Of a DNA stretch of 64,000 bases, positions 46,363 to 57,154 are shown piece by piece. Source of the stretch: Coptis chinensis (lineage: Eukaryota; Streptophyta; Magnoliopsida; Ranunculales; Ranunculaceae); the NCBI GenBank assembly GCA_015680905.1, contig CM027378.1, positions 39,529,001-39,593,000 of the forward strand, in the 5' to 3' direction. The notes under the pieces are model-generated. The model saw nothing but the letters and a program-made list of their open reading frames with translations. It had not been told where the DNA came from and did not search any database. Positions within the stretch are counted from its first letter, which is position 1, and each line of letters opens with the position of its first letter. A program made the translations under genes and the position numbers.

Positions 46363-46631
46363 ATAGACTAATACCAGATTATACTACAACCGTACCAATG
46401 GTTTGTCCAAATCCATCTAGGTTGTGAATGATTACTTATACTTTATAAGGTACTGATGATATGATCTTCTGTGTGTCACCACACACTATATTATCTACAA
46501 CATAAAGTATTAGACACATGCATATAACTAATAACATATATAATATGCATAACATTTGCCAATATGATTCTCATTCAAAATATAAATTAGAGTTAATACA
46601 AAAGTAATGCTTTTAGTATATAACCTTATCA

Positions 46632-48141
46632 GAAATAACCAGTAGGGAAGGATATAAAAAAACATTATAGATAATTAGATAGATACCGTATTTTAAGCTT
46701 CAAAAACAACCTCAACAATGTTGCGAGGGTCTCTTAAACTAACAAACTAGAAGAGATCAGAAAAACAAGGCTAAAGACTATGGCGTACATAACTCTTCAG
46801 CTTAGATACTCTATGAGCAAGCCGGAAAATGTAAGTCATTGATAAGATTTGAAATTCGTAAACAAAACTTATAGTGCTATATATACCATTTCTTTCCTTT
46901 TGCTTGTTATATAGTAAGATTAAATTGCTTTACATGGTTGGACCGTTCTTCCATTTACAAAGTTATATGCAATCGCTGTCATTTTCATTCCTGAAATATA
47001 GATCAACACTTTTAATTTTGTGGATCACGAATTTGCTTACAAGGGAGAAGAAACTCAAATGAACTTCATTGTCGTGGATCACATAGACATAATACAAATG
47101 AATGTGTGAAAACAGAAAATAAACTAAACCAGGAATTGAAAGACAAGAAAAATGTATAACTGCCTATACTCAGACAAGCAAAAAGCAAAAAGCTATTTAT
47201 TTAACCAAGAATACTAATAGTCAAAACCCTGCAACTATATTGTACAATATATACTCATAATCAATATTCGTAAATCTAAGAACACAATCAAGCACCATAC
47301 ATTGCAGTTGAACTGAAACCCCAATAAAAAACCAGACATCCAAAAAGTAGTATCTAAGTTCCATAGCACATGTTAATCTAGGATAAGTACAAGAGCACTA
47401 TTAAAAACAGAAAAATGAAACACTGAAAAATACAATAAAAATTATAAAATACACTAATTCGAAGTTAACATGGTCTCAAATTATAATAAATAGTCGAACC
47501 TAAGGTCAAACAACCACAAAGCTAACAACCATTTAAAATGAACAAACCACATACTTTTATGCTAGCCACAATTTTCAAAAAATTGAACCTAAAAATTTGT
47601 TACCTTGGTTAAAGCAAGCTTCTTTCCATAGATCGAGCAATTTTGTGTTGAAATAATGAATAAAGGTTTGTCCTTTTGGGTAAGAAATCAACTAACTTGA
47701 GAAACCCTAGAAGATCGACCAAAAAACAATTTCTCATCAGTCATGAATCATAACTGAGGAAGATTGAGAATAAAAGAAAAAGAAATGGAAGAAGAAATAC
47801 CTTACATGGCTTTTGGTAGTGGCGACAACGCCAGCAGTTCACCCCATTTTCCCCTTTTGTTTACAGCTTTTCTTACTAACTCAAGGAGTCAGGGGTAGTT
47901 GACCACTTGACCTACTAAGCGCAAGATGAAAAAATCCTGCATAAATTTTTGCCTTTTATTTCTTTTTTGATTCGTCACACTTGTACATCCATTAGTTAAT
48001 ATCTCGATAAACGACACAAAATAATTTGGGTAATTTACTAATGGTTAAGTGACTTTGTAACGGAACACTAACTGTTATTAATTTACTAACGGATAAATAT
48101 GTATTACAAACGAGAAATTGCAATTGTTAGGAATTCCTTGT
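46632..48141 (-). other. CACTA right-arm interior
   Basis: AT-rich with no recognised gene. A minus-strand stretch at about 47606-47640 (HKIARSMERSLL) ends at a CCAAG/GTAAC donor-like site, and another at about 47806-47870 precedes a GTAAGG. Subterminal GTAACGG and AACGG words lie near the right end. These may be exons of the element or of captured DNA; I cannot assign them. Confidence 0.35.
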
Positions 48142-48153
48142 TATGGTGTAGTG
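48142..48153 (-). repeat. Right terminal inverted repeat of the CACTA element
   Basis: TATGGTGTAGTG, the reverse complement of the left end at 22478-22489, followed by the ATT duplication. Confidence 0.9.
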
Positions 48154-48156
48154 ATT

Positions 48157-49417
48157 GTTATAATTATTATAATTATCCTGACCTTGTCCTTGTCCTTGTC
48201 CTTGTCGTGGTGGAGCTTGGTTGTAATTGTTTGCTAGCCTAATATTTTGATTATTATACCCTGAAGGTGTAACTTGTTGATTATTTCTCCAACTGAATTG
48301 AAGTTGGGATGCTGTCTCCAAGGTACGTTAGGTTTGCTATTAATGGAACAAACATTGTCAACAAGATAATGTTTGCTCAATTAAGATAATGGAACAAACA
48401 TCACAACAAGATAATGTTTGTTGTTCATAAGCGAGAGGATAATAGGAGTCGGGATATTCAAGACTCAAAATGAAATTACATGGATTAGAGTTGACATTCA
48501 TGACGGGGATAGGCTTTTGTTGAACATAAATAGCTTCTACCTTTTTAGTTAGAGATTCGATTAAAGTTTTAAGCTCAGGATCGGGTTTAATCTCAAACAT
48601 ACCGGCGGCCTTAACTGTTGAAGAAGAACTAGCGGAGCGGGAGATATCGTCACTACCCCCAGTTATTATTAAGTTTTGTTTGATCTTCTAAAAATTTATA
48701 AGCCTCTGAGGCTCCTTTACTGAGGAAACTACCCCCATTCATTATGTCAAGGATCTCTTTATGGTGGTGTAGCAGTCCCTTGAAAAAGGCACGAACTAAC
48801 GTGTCTTTCGCAAGGTTATGATGTGGACACTCTATAAGAAGGTCAGTGAAATGATTTCAAGCTTCTGAAAAGGATTCATGAGGATTCTGTCGAAAAAAAT
48901 GAATCTTGAAAAGCATTTCATCTATCTTTAGTGGTGGGTAAAAATGTTTCATAAATAGTTGAACAAGTTTGGCCCATGAGTCCACAGAATTAGGCGCTTG
49001 GGCAGTTTACCAAGACGCCGCCTTGTCGGCTAGGGTGAAAGGAAACACCCTCAGTTTAATTTGTTCAGCACCAACCATAGGATGATGGAATGTGGTAAGG
49101 ACTTGTTCAATCCTACGCATGTGCTGATAAGGTTTTTCATGGTCCAACCCATGAAAAACGGGTAACAAATTAAATATATTTGGGGGGATTCGGAAATACC
49201 CCACTGGGTCTGCAGGAACGATGCAAGATTTTGGGCTATCGTTCAAGGCTTTGTAAAAGTCAGAGAGAGGAGACTCTCTTTCTCCAGCCATTATATCAGG
49301 TGTAGTGTGTGATATACTAGCTAGAGGTGTAGTGAGTGTTATACTAGATAGGCGTGTTTGTTGACGTTGACGTTTGATTAGGTTAGGCATTTTTCTTTTA
49401 CTTGACCTTAATCTCAT
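48157..49417 (-). pseudogene. A1 gag, N-terminal and central portion
   Basis: It begins MRLRSSKRKMPNLIKRQRQQ at 49417 and runs open for 136 codons (DFYKALNDSPKSCIVPADPV, FNLLPVFHGLDHEKPYQHMR, LRVFPFTLADKAASW). It then frameshifts and stops within the capsid core (FFRQNPHESFSEA, ECPHHNLAKDTLVRAFFKGL). It continues with MFEIKPDPELKTLIESLTKK, NPCNFILSLEYPDSYYPLAY and a Gln/Asn-rich repeat (PPRQGQGQGQGQDNYNNYNN) where the CACTA element cuts in. The remainder is at 21920-22477. The Cys/His segment has lost a Cys relative to A2. Confidence 0.87.
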
Positions 49418-50014
49418 GCAAGTCTAAGACCAATCTTAACTAAACACGACAACACTCAAAACAATCCTGATATGCTAGTATAAACCTCTAATAGGAGATG
49501 TGAGGAGTGGAAGAAAGAAGTACCTGAATGCCTCCTAGCGTCGCTTATGAATAACATCTTGTATATGTGAGCTCAGTGTGTGTAACAAGTTAGAAACACT
49601 GAATAACTTGAAGTAATGGAAGTTTGTACTAACCGGTGAAAATTGGGCTGTTAAAATCATCGGCTGTTCAGAGAAAGGGGCGCGGGTCCAACTCGAGTTT
49701 AGTGTTTCTCGAGTTCAACTCCATTGCGCGGGTCCAACTCGAGTTCGTGCACTTCAAAGATCAAAATTTCGAAATTTTGTTTTGATAGGGCTGGTCGGCG
49801 CTTTAGGTCCAACTCGAAGTTCAGTGCTTGGTAGTGGTGGCTTCAAACTTTGCCTTGTATGAGTCGCGGGCTTCTCGAGGCTTGTTCTTGGATTTTTTTT
49901 TATTTTTTTTTTGAACCAAACAATCACTGTTAGAGCCAAACAAGGGTGGGTGGGTTTAATGGGACTTTGGGAAGACTAACAATACTAATAAAAACAATTC
50001 TAAACAGAACTAAG
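49418..50014 (-). other. A1 5' leader
   Basis: Noncoding leader between primer-binding site and gag. It includes GC-box sequence at 49677-49745 (GGGGCGCGGGTCCAACTC and GCGCGGGTCCAACTC about 45 bp apart) and the donor-like CATTCAG/GTACTTC at about 49520-49533 (minus). It shows the empty target of the B2 insertion at about 49480. Confidence 0.6.
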
Positions 50015-50029
50015 ATGGCAGCGGCGCCA
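50015..50029 (-). other. A1 primer-binding site
   Basis: The minus strand reads TGGCGCCGCTGCCATC, two bases from the LTR. The first eight bases match the tRNA-Asp-complementary site typical of Athila. Confidence 0.75.
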
Positions 50030-50031
50030 TT

Positions 50032-51605
50032 TGATAAAATTAAAAACGATAGTTTTACCTACGAATAAGTAACGAGACTCAACCGCAAGTAAAACTAAAA
50101 TTGATTTACGCTTAATATTATCAAAGTTTTCTCTTCTCTCGATACTATTGCAATATAGTTGGAATAGAAAGTTTGTTCCAGTCCTAGTTCTTTAGAATTC
50201 ACATTAACTAAGATTATCAGTTCTATCAAAGTCAATGAGAGTACGGATTATATAATTATGCTAACAACGATGGGAAACAACGTAATCGAAATGTTCTAAA
50301 TAATAAGATGGCAATTAAAATACTAAGGTTCGAATCTAGATAAAGAATTAGGGGAATTTGATTCCACCTTAACTCGACTTAATTTACTAATGAAGAATTG
50401 TCGTAATCCGAATTGCAATGCTTCCGCATAACAATTGGGTGTTTCTAATCCCTAATTGTTCATGGTAATCTCTATCAACTAACAACTAACATATGAAGCA
50501 ATCAAATCCATTTTCATGGTGAACTAATTACTTTCTAGAATGGAATAGAATATTACGAACTATTCTACGCTAACAACAATCAAGTTTTCATCAAGGCTTC
50601 TTCAAACCCCTCTAATGGAGGTTTTAGCATTGAATCATTATACTATGATTTCTAACACAAGAACACATAGAACAACCCATTATTGAAGAAATGATTAACT
50701 TATAAATCTAATTAACCAATAATAATAATGATTCCAAATGAAGTAAAACAAGATTTAAAACTAATTTAGAACTAAGATGATGATTAACTAATTATCAATG
50801 AAGACAACTAATTATGAATTTAAGACAACTAAACTAAATAAGAATTGAATCAATAAACTAAATTGAAATAAAAAACTAATAATTTATTAGAAAACTATAT
50901 ATGATTCTAAATAATATTCATTCTTTGTTCTAACTTATCTATTGGAATGGAAAACTAATTCTATCAAGTAAAAAACTAGATCTAAAACAAGTTATTGGAT
51001 GATTTCTAACTAAAAAAACTAGATGCTTAAGAGCTAAGTCTTGTGTCTTCAAATGGAGGAGACAAGATCCACATTTTCTTGCATGAGCTGAGGAGCCATG
51101 TTTTGGGCCGAAAAATCGAGCCCAAAACCCAATTTCTTCAGTCCACAGAGGGGCTTTCAGCTGGATTTTACTTCAACAGACTTTTCGTCCACTTCTGCTC
51201 CTCTGATTGGGTAAGGGCTTGGACCATTAGAAAGCTCGTTCTGCGTCGATCATTTTGACATAATGTAGGCCCAATTCTGATGTCTAAGTCCAAAGATATG
51301 ACTTCCAGAAGTTCTGCTGACTTTTGTGCGCTATTTCTGCCTGCGTTGACTATGACTTTTTAGCTTTGACTGGGCTTTAAATGGGCTTTTTCTCCTTAGA
51401 TCTTGGCCTTTAATAAAAGAACTTCTTAACAATTAACTCTTGCTCCATTCTCTCACAAAAAGGGCACATTTCTGTACGTATTCGACTCCAATGCCTGAAA
51501 TACATAAAAACACGATAACAGTACTAACTCTTACTTATTAATTACATAATTGGTCAAAAAACATTATTGTTAAAGGGTTAAAATTATAGTTTTGGGCTCT
51601 TATCA
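50032..51605 (-). repeat. 5' LTR of A1
   Basis: 1574 bp, TGATAAAATT to GGGCTCTTATCA on the plus strand, followed by TGCCA (51606-51610). It is collinear with 12171-13742. Confidence 0.93.
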
Positions 51606-52232
51606 TGCCACCAAAGGTCACTTCAGGTATGAGTGTAGAATATTGAACAGGGATGAGAAGAATAACTGTGTACATGAAGACATGGTACAGAGGAACGGAA
51701 GCACATGCAGAGATACTACCTCACTAGTCGACGATGGTCTAGTGGGAATTGTGTCAGAATGTGGTGTGTGCTATCTTAGTACCTCATGCCAGGATACAGA
51801 GTGGGTGATAGATACAGGAGCATCCTATCATGTCACACCGCACAGGGAATTCTTCTCTACCTACAGCTGTGATGAGTTTGGTGAGATAAAAATGGGTAAC
51901 AGTGGAGTCTCAAAGATTGTAGGCATTGGGGATGTTCATATAGAAACCTATGTCGGCTACACCTTGACACTCATGGATCTAAGACACATCCCTGACATTC
52001 GGCTAAGCCTAATTTCCGCTGGGAAGTTAGATGATGATGGCTTTCTAAACTCGTTTGGTAACGGGGAATGAAAACTGAGCAGAGGTTCCATTGCAGCAGC
52101 CAAAGGGAAGAAAACTTGCTCTCTTTACAAGACACAGGCTAGTTTGTGTAAATCAGAAGTAAATGCGGTAGAAGAAGCTTCTTCCTCGAACTACAAGACA
52201 AAAAGACCGTGGTCATACGGGCTTAAAAAGGC
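51606..52232 (+). pseudogene. C2 zinc knuckle, protease and pre-integrase segment
   Basis: It continues C2 gag after the nest with TKGHFRYECRILNRD, then the copia protease WVIDTGASYHVTPHREFFST (active site D-T-G-A intact), EIKMGNSGVSKIVGIGDVHI, LMDLRHIPDIRLSLISAGKL and DDDGFLNSFGNGE. A TGA replaces a Trp codon at about 52069. The segment then runs through KGKKTCSLYKTQASLCKSEV into the pre-integrase region, where the expected LWHxRxGH is degraded. It closely resembles the Tnt1/Tork group. Confidence 0.87.
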
Positions 52233-53290
52233 ATGGAAGTTCTTACCAAGCAAAAGGCCTTGCCAGACATTAAATGTACGCATTTAAATAGATGCACTCA
52301 TTGTTTGGTAGGAAAGCAACACAGGGTGTCTTTCCAAAGATTCCCGTCTCAAAAAAAGGACAATGTCCTTGAGCTAGTTCACACTGACTTATGTGGTCCT
52401 ATGAAAGTAAAGTCCCACGGGGGAGCTTTGGACTTCTTGACTCTCATTGATGATTCATCAAGAAAGATATGGGCATATAGTCTAAAGACTAAGGATGAAG
52501 TACTTGGCGTGTTCAAGACTTTCCATATTATGGTGGAAAGAGAGACAGGGAAGTCTTTGAAGTGTATTCACTCAGATAATGGGGGTGAGTACATAGGGTC
52601 GTTTGAAGAATATTGCAAGAGTCATAGGATTCATCATGAGTAGACCGTTCCCAAGACACTGCAACAGAATGGAATAACTGAGAGAATGAACCAGACCATT
52701 GTAGAGAGGATGAGATGCATGTTGTCTCACTCTAAGTTACCTAGAAGTTACTGGGTAGAAGTAATGCGTACAGCCGTGCATGTGATCAATCTATCGCCGT
52801 CAAAGCCTCTAAATAGTGATTATCTAGAGAGAGTATGGTTAGGTAGAGATGTTAATTATGGATACTTGAGGGTATTTGGGTGCAGGGCATTTGTTCATAT
52901 TCCCAAGGATGAGAGATCCAAGCTTGATGACAAAGCCAAGCAGTGCATTTTTCTGGGTTATGGGGATGAGAAGTTTCGCTACAAACTCTATGATCCGATT
53001 AACAAGAAGGTAATCTGAAGTCGAGATATTGTGTTCTTGGAAGACCAAACCATAGTAGACTTTAAGGAGGGTGAGAAGCTACAAGTTTTCACTAATGATC
53101 TTGTTGATTCAAAACCAGAAGTTCCTACTGTGGAACGTGCAGAAGGTATTGAGAATGTAGAGAACCATGGGTTTGAAGCTCATGATGATGATCCTATTTC
53201 TCATGATGGGATAGAACCTATTGATATAGAAGATGCAGATAAAGTGCATGAACCACCACCTGAGCAGCCAGAAGTGCATCCTCCTTAACC
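52233..53290 (+). pseudogene. C2 integrase
   Basis: Copia integrase: KCTHLNRCTHCLVGKQHRVS (zinc-binding end), LELVHTDLCGPMKVKSHGGA, LTLIDDSSRKIWAYSLKTKD, KCIHSDNGGEYIGSFEEYCK, then a TAG at 52641-52643, then ITERMNQTIVERMRCMLSHS with the catalytic Glu, and VFGCRAFVHIPKDERSKLDD, FLGYGDEKFRYKLYDP. After another stop comes an acidic linker (EGIENVENHGFEAHDDDPIS, HEPPPEQPEVHPP). D, D and E positions are all visible. Two stops disable it. Confidence 0.9.
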
Positions 53291-54950
53291 ACAAGCAGAT
53301 GGGGTAAGGAGGTCAGACAGAGAGAGACAAGTTTCAACCAGGTATCCACCTCATACGTATGTTTTACTATCTGATGGTGGAGAACCTATGCACTATCAAG
53401 AGGCTCTTAAAGATATAGACAAAGAGAAGTGGTTGAAGGTCATGTATGATGAGATGAATTATTTGCATAAGAATCACATTTATGACTTAGTTGAGAAACC
53501 GAAAGGAAAAAAAATTCTCAAGAATAAGTGGATCTACATAGTCAAGCATGAGGAGAACAATTCACACCCAAGGCACAAAGCTCGCCTTGTTGTGAAAGGA
53601 TTCAGTTAAAGGAAAGGGATTGACTTTGATGAAATTTTCTCTCCTGTAGTGAAGATGACTTCTATCCGGGTGGTATTGGGTCTGACCACAAGTATGAACC
53701 TAGAGGTTAAGCAGCTAGATGTTAAGACAATTTTTCTTCATGGAAACCTTGAAGAAGATGTCTACATTGACCAGCCAAAGGGATTTTAGGTCAAAGGCAA
53801 GGAGCACCTAGTATGTAAGCTGGTAAAGAGTTTGTATGGGTTGAAGCAAGCACCGAGACAGTGGTACATAAAGTTTGATTCCTTTATGGCGAAGCAAGGA
53901 TACAAGAAGTCTGCTTTCGATCATTGTGTGTTTTTTCAGAAATTTCCAGATGGGGATTTCATAGTGCTCTTGTTATATGTGGATGATATATTGATAGTTG
54001 GTCCGAACATCAACAAGATATCCAAGCTGAAGAAAGACTTGAGTAAGTCTTTTGAGATGAAGGATTTGGGTCAAGCAAAACAGATACTTGGGATGCGGAT
54101 CACTCGTGGCAGAAAAAGTGGGAAGTTATGGCTTTCTCAAGGAAGCTACATTGAGAAGGTGTTGAAAAGATTCAACATGGATCAAACGAAGCCAGTCAGT
54201 TGTCCGCTTGGTAGCCAATTTTGCATGACCAAAGATATGTGTCCAAAGGGTGAGCATGAGCAGAGTCAGATGGAAAAGATTCCTTATGCATCCACAATGG
54301 GCAGCTTGATGTATGTAATGGTGTGTACAAGACTGGATATTGCTTTCGCAGTTGGTGTTGTAAGACGATTTCTGTCAAATCCGGGTAAGGTGCATTAGGA
54401 AGGTGTTAAGTGGATATTAAGATATCTCAAGGGCACTTCCAAATCGTGTTTGTGTTTTAGTGGAAGTAAACCCTTACTTGAAGGCTACACTGATGCAGAC
54501 ATGGCAGGTGATGTTGACTCGTTGAAGTCCACCTCCGATTATCTGGTTACTTTTGCAGGGGGAGTAGTTTCTTGGCAATCTAAGTTGCAAAAGTGTGTTG
54601 GCCTCTACACTACAGAAGCCGAGTACATTGCAGCCACTGAGTGTTGCAAAGAGATGTTATGGATGAAGAGGTTCTTCGATGAACTATGGCTAAAGTAGAA
54701 ACAGTTTGTAGTTTTATGTGACAGTCAGAGTGCCATCCATTTGAGCAAGAATCCAAGTTTTCATTCTAGATCCAAGCACATACATGTGCTTTATCATTGG
54801 ATTAGAGAAGTACTCGAAGATAAGCATTTATGTATTAAGAATATCCATACCGACAAGAACGAGTCAGATATGATGACTAAAGTCTTCCCGAAAGATAAGT
54901 TTGATGTTTGTTATGCTACCGCCAAAATGGTAGCACACTCTTCTTGTTGA
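53291..54950 (+). pseudogene. C2 reverse transcriptase and RNase H
   Basis: Copia RT: MHYQEALKDIDKEKWLKVM, KILKNKWIYIVKHEE, HKARLVVKGFS, a [63 protein letters not shown], catalytic LLLYVDDILIVG (YxDD intact), SYIEKVLKRFNMDQTKPVSC and SLMYVMVCTRLDIAFAVGVV. RNase H: EGYTDADMAGDVDSLKSTSD, WQSKLQKCVGLYTTEAEYIA, VLCDSQSAIHLSKNPSFHSR-like residues and HIHVLYHWIREVLED. Stops are at 53607, 53788, 54396 and 54696 (the last TAG for Gln). It ends with AKMVAHSSC at 54950. Confidence 0.92.
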
Positions 54951-54983
54951 TTTGGAAATTGCATGGAGGTATCCACCCTCACT

Positions 54984-55000
54984 GTTCGGGAGGGGGAGAT
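54984..55000 (+). other. C2 polypurine tract
   Basis: GTTCGGGAGGGGGAGAT lies directly before the TGTTGG that opens the 3' LTR, as expected for plus-strand priming. Confidence 0.8.
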
Positions 55001-56135
55001 TGTTGGAGTTATCCGTCACAAGAGGATGAAAAAGAAAGAAGTTATGTTTGCATGAAAAGGTCTGAGTGCGTGCGCGCTCAAATTGGGCTAAACCCAAGGC
55101 GCGCCCACGCCCTTTGTACAGGAAGTCACGAACAGGTTGTTGAGGGCGCGTGCACTCGGAATTGGTCTTGCCGAGAGCGCGTCCGTGCCCATGCTTATAT
55201 TTGCATTCTAATTTACTACAGTAACCGCAAATTTGAAAGGGAAGTATATAAACATAAATAAGGTTTTGGAAAACTTAATTCTTGAATAGAAACCCAATTT
55301 TGAGAGCTATCAAAATTGAGAGATAACCTTTGTAGAGAAAAAAAGCCTGTAAAGAGAGAGGAATAATCTAGTAAGGTGAGAGACTGAAAGGAGTGATTGT
55401 AATCTTCTTTCCCACTTTATAAAAGGATTAGCTCTTGTGGAAGTTGTTTCGGCAATAAACTGCTTCAACACAACGAGAGCAATGGTAAAGAACACACTAA
55501 GAAACAGAGGAATTTGATGTTGGGAGAGATGAAACTGAACCAAATAATGGCTGCCTACGTACCCAAGATCTATTCTCTAGGGATCAAGTTTCCACGTAGT
55601 TCCTTATGAAAAATAGTTTGATATATATAGAGGTAGAGTAGAGAGTCCTTGTAGCTCAAGTAATCTTGTATCTTGAGTAATTGTGATAGAGTATAACTGT
55701 CAACTGATAACTATCTCTTTGATAAGAAATGAATCTGGACATAAATCAACGTATATTAGTGGCAAGCCATGTGGCTAAGGTTCAGCCTTAGACACATGAG
55801 TAAATGGGCCTGTACATTGATCCATGATATTGTGAATTGGGCTTTAGCCCTGTTGATTAAATGAATAAAATAGAGACCCCTACTAATGGACGTTTACCAC
55901 GTAGGTGGGGGTCGAAACAGAAGTAGGCACCATTGGTCGAACCACGGTATATCTTTGTGTTGTGGTATGCTTGTTCTTCTCTTTACATTATTATTTGTTG
56001 TTAATAGTTGTTTAGAGAGTTGGGCATGCTAGCTAGGTTGTAGTTGATATTTAGAATTTGTCTGGAGTAGAAGTGTTTCATATTACAAGTTATCTGTGTA
56101 GTAGGGATCGATTGGTATCGGTATTAACCCCAACA
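55001..56135 (+). repeat. 3' LTR of C2
   Basis: 1135 bp from TGTTGGAGTTATCCG to AACCCCAACA, with TGTTGG and CCAACA ends forming an inverted repeat. GC-rich boxes occupy 55064-55194. No second copy was found in the window, so a target duplication cannot be tested. Confidence 0.85.
55064..55194. repeat. GC-box array in the C2 LTR
   Basis: Two pairs: GAGTGCGTGCGCGCTC with GGCGCGCCCACGCCCT, and GAGGGCGCGTGCACTC with GAGAGCGCGTCCGTGCCC. Each pair spans about 51-52 bp with a 16-20 bp AT-richer spacer, the same size as the C1 modules. Confidence 0.7.
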
Positions 56136-56897
56136 GGAAACACGGTTATTGAAAAAAAAACTTTGAAACACAAAATAAGAATGTTGTAGGACACGGGCAA
56201 GGACACATGTCATCATCTTCTTATTACTCCCAACACTCTTCTTATCACTTCATCCTTTGAGTTGTTTATCTGCTTCTGCACCACGATCAAATTCTCTAAC
56301 ATCAGCAATAATTAAAATAGTAAAATAGCCTGGAGGACATATTTGTAGTTATACTATTATTATTTCCACTCAAATGGATGATGTGGCTAGAAGCTAGGAA
56401 AAAAATAGATGACATGTTTCTTCATTTGGTTGGGTTTCACTGAGAGTAATTGAAGCATATATGTGCAAACAGGTAACTCGCTATAAAAAGTTCTGCGACT
56501 TATTGTCTTTTGTACTTTTCAGGTTCAGTCGTGTTCTGTTTTCTCTAGGTAACACATACATATATGTACATTTTTTAGGAAAAATAAATACACAATAAGC
56601 TAGCTAGCTTATTGGGTTTAATTGCCTTTGTTTTCTTGATGATATGATGGATATTTGCTACTTAACATTGTTCTGTTTTGATTCAGGACAGTCGAGGGCA
56701 GTTGGGCACTACAAACAACACTGCATTATCAAAAGAAATGACTAAAGTTGTGCCCTTGAAATCTGCTTTGCACAGATTTCTTCCATAATTCAGAGGTAAT
56801 TTGGAGATATACACCAATTTGTACACACGATTGTTATATTTGGAACCTTTGGAAAATGTTCCCTCTTTCCTAAGCTACTCATATATAAACTAAATTT
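56136..56897. other. Region upstream of the amidase exons, no clear gene
   Basis: AT-rich. Two stretches look exon-like: about 56521-56547 between TTTTCAG and CTAG/GTAACA, and about 56688-56813 after GATTCAG with a GAG/GTAATT at its end. The latter contains a stop codon in its best frame (LSKEMTKVVPLKSALHRFLP then TAA). They may be 5' noncoding exons of the amidase gene or chance. Confidence 0.3.
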
Positions 56898-57154
56898 AGG
56901 GATATAATAATATAGGATAGGGGAATATGGATGTAATGGGGTGGGTCATCCCATCCCTGATTTCAATTTCATTCCCATACCCGACCCATCCTCTCTTGGG
57001 AGTCAGTCAGGGATTCCCATACCCGCCCCCCTCTCAAATACCCGGTTGATAGGTGTTGGGAGGAGTCGGGGCTCCCCATACCCATTTAGCACCCTGATAC
57101 CCGCTCCATTAGGGGTCGGTTCCCCATCTCCCCATGAATATTATTTACATCCCT
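56898..57154. mobile_element. Probable MITE with imperfect inverted ends
   Basis: Ends AGGGATATAATAAT and ATTATTTACATCCCT are imperfect inverted repeats flanked by AATTT (56893-56897 and 57155-57159). The interior is unusually G/C-rich with repeated CCCATACCCG and GGGGTCGG words. The superfamily is unassigned; a 5-bp duplication is not diagnostic. Confidence 0.5.

Larger units (their letters stand above)
30082..46631 (-). repeat. Solo LTR B1, split by A2
   Basis: In minus orientation it begins TGATAAGGTTATATAC at 46631 and ends GTTCCTACA at 30082, with TG...CA ends. It is flanked by GAAAT at 30077-30081 and 46632-46636. The piece 46368-46631 continues at 31082-30082 once A2 and one ATAGA duplication are removed, giving about 1270 bp. 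It matches B2 (41779-44572) throughout. No internal coding region exists, so it is a solo LTR or a very short LTR element. TATAAATAG on the minus strand at 30415-30423 is its likely promoter. Confidence 0.85.
22478..48153. mobile_element. CACTA (En/Spm-type) DNA transposon inserted in A1 gag
   Basis: The ends are CACTACACCATA (22478-22489) and TATGGTGTAGTG (48142-48153), perfect 12-bp terminal inverted repeats with the CACTA signature. The element is flanked by the 3-bp duplication ATT (22475-22477 and 48154-48156). Both subterminal regions carry repeated CCGTTAC/GTAACGG words. After removing B1 and all it contains, about 9.1 kb remain, including a LINE fragment. No TNPA or TNPD transposase domain was recognised. 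The interior holds minus-strand exon-like segments that may be captured host sequence. Confidence 0.9.
12171..51605 (-). mobile_element. Athila-lineage Ty3/gypsy retrotransposon A1, split by a CACTA element
   Basis: A minus-strand element inserted in C2 gag with target duplication TGCCA. In element order it has the 5' LTR (50032-51605), primer-binding site, GC-rich leader, gag (48157-49417, continued 21920-22477), protease, RT, RNase H, integrase, two env-position ORFs, a long noncoding 3' region, polypurine tract and 3' LTR (12171-13742). Without the CACTA insert it measures about 13.8 kb, normal for Athila. Hand comparison of about 230 bp of its two LTRs shows about 17 differences (near 93 percent identity), so it is older than A2. 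Coding regions are all damaged. Confidence 0.93.
11476..56135 (+). mobile_element. Tork/Tnt1-like Ty1/copia retrotransposon C2, split by a 39-kb nest
   Basis: Coding sequence runs on the plus strand from gag at about 11476 to 12170, stops within the zinc-knuckle codons, and resumes at 51611 in the same frame through protease, integrase, RT and RNase H to 54950. A polypurine tract and a 3' LTR (55001-56135) follow. The interrupting DNA (A1 and everything inside it) is flanked by TGCCA at 12166-12170 and 51606-51610. Removing one TGCCA and the insert restores YCATKGHFRYEC across the joint. No 5' LTR was found, so the element is 5'-truncated. Confidence 0.92.
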
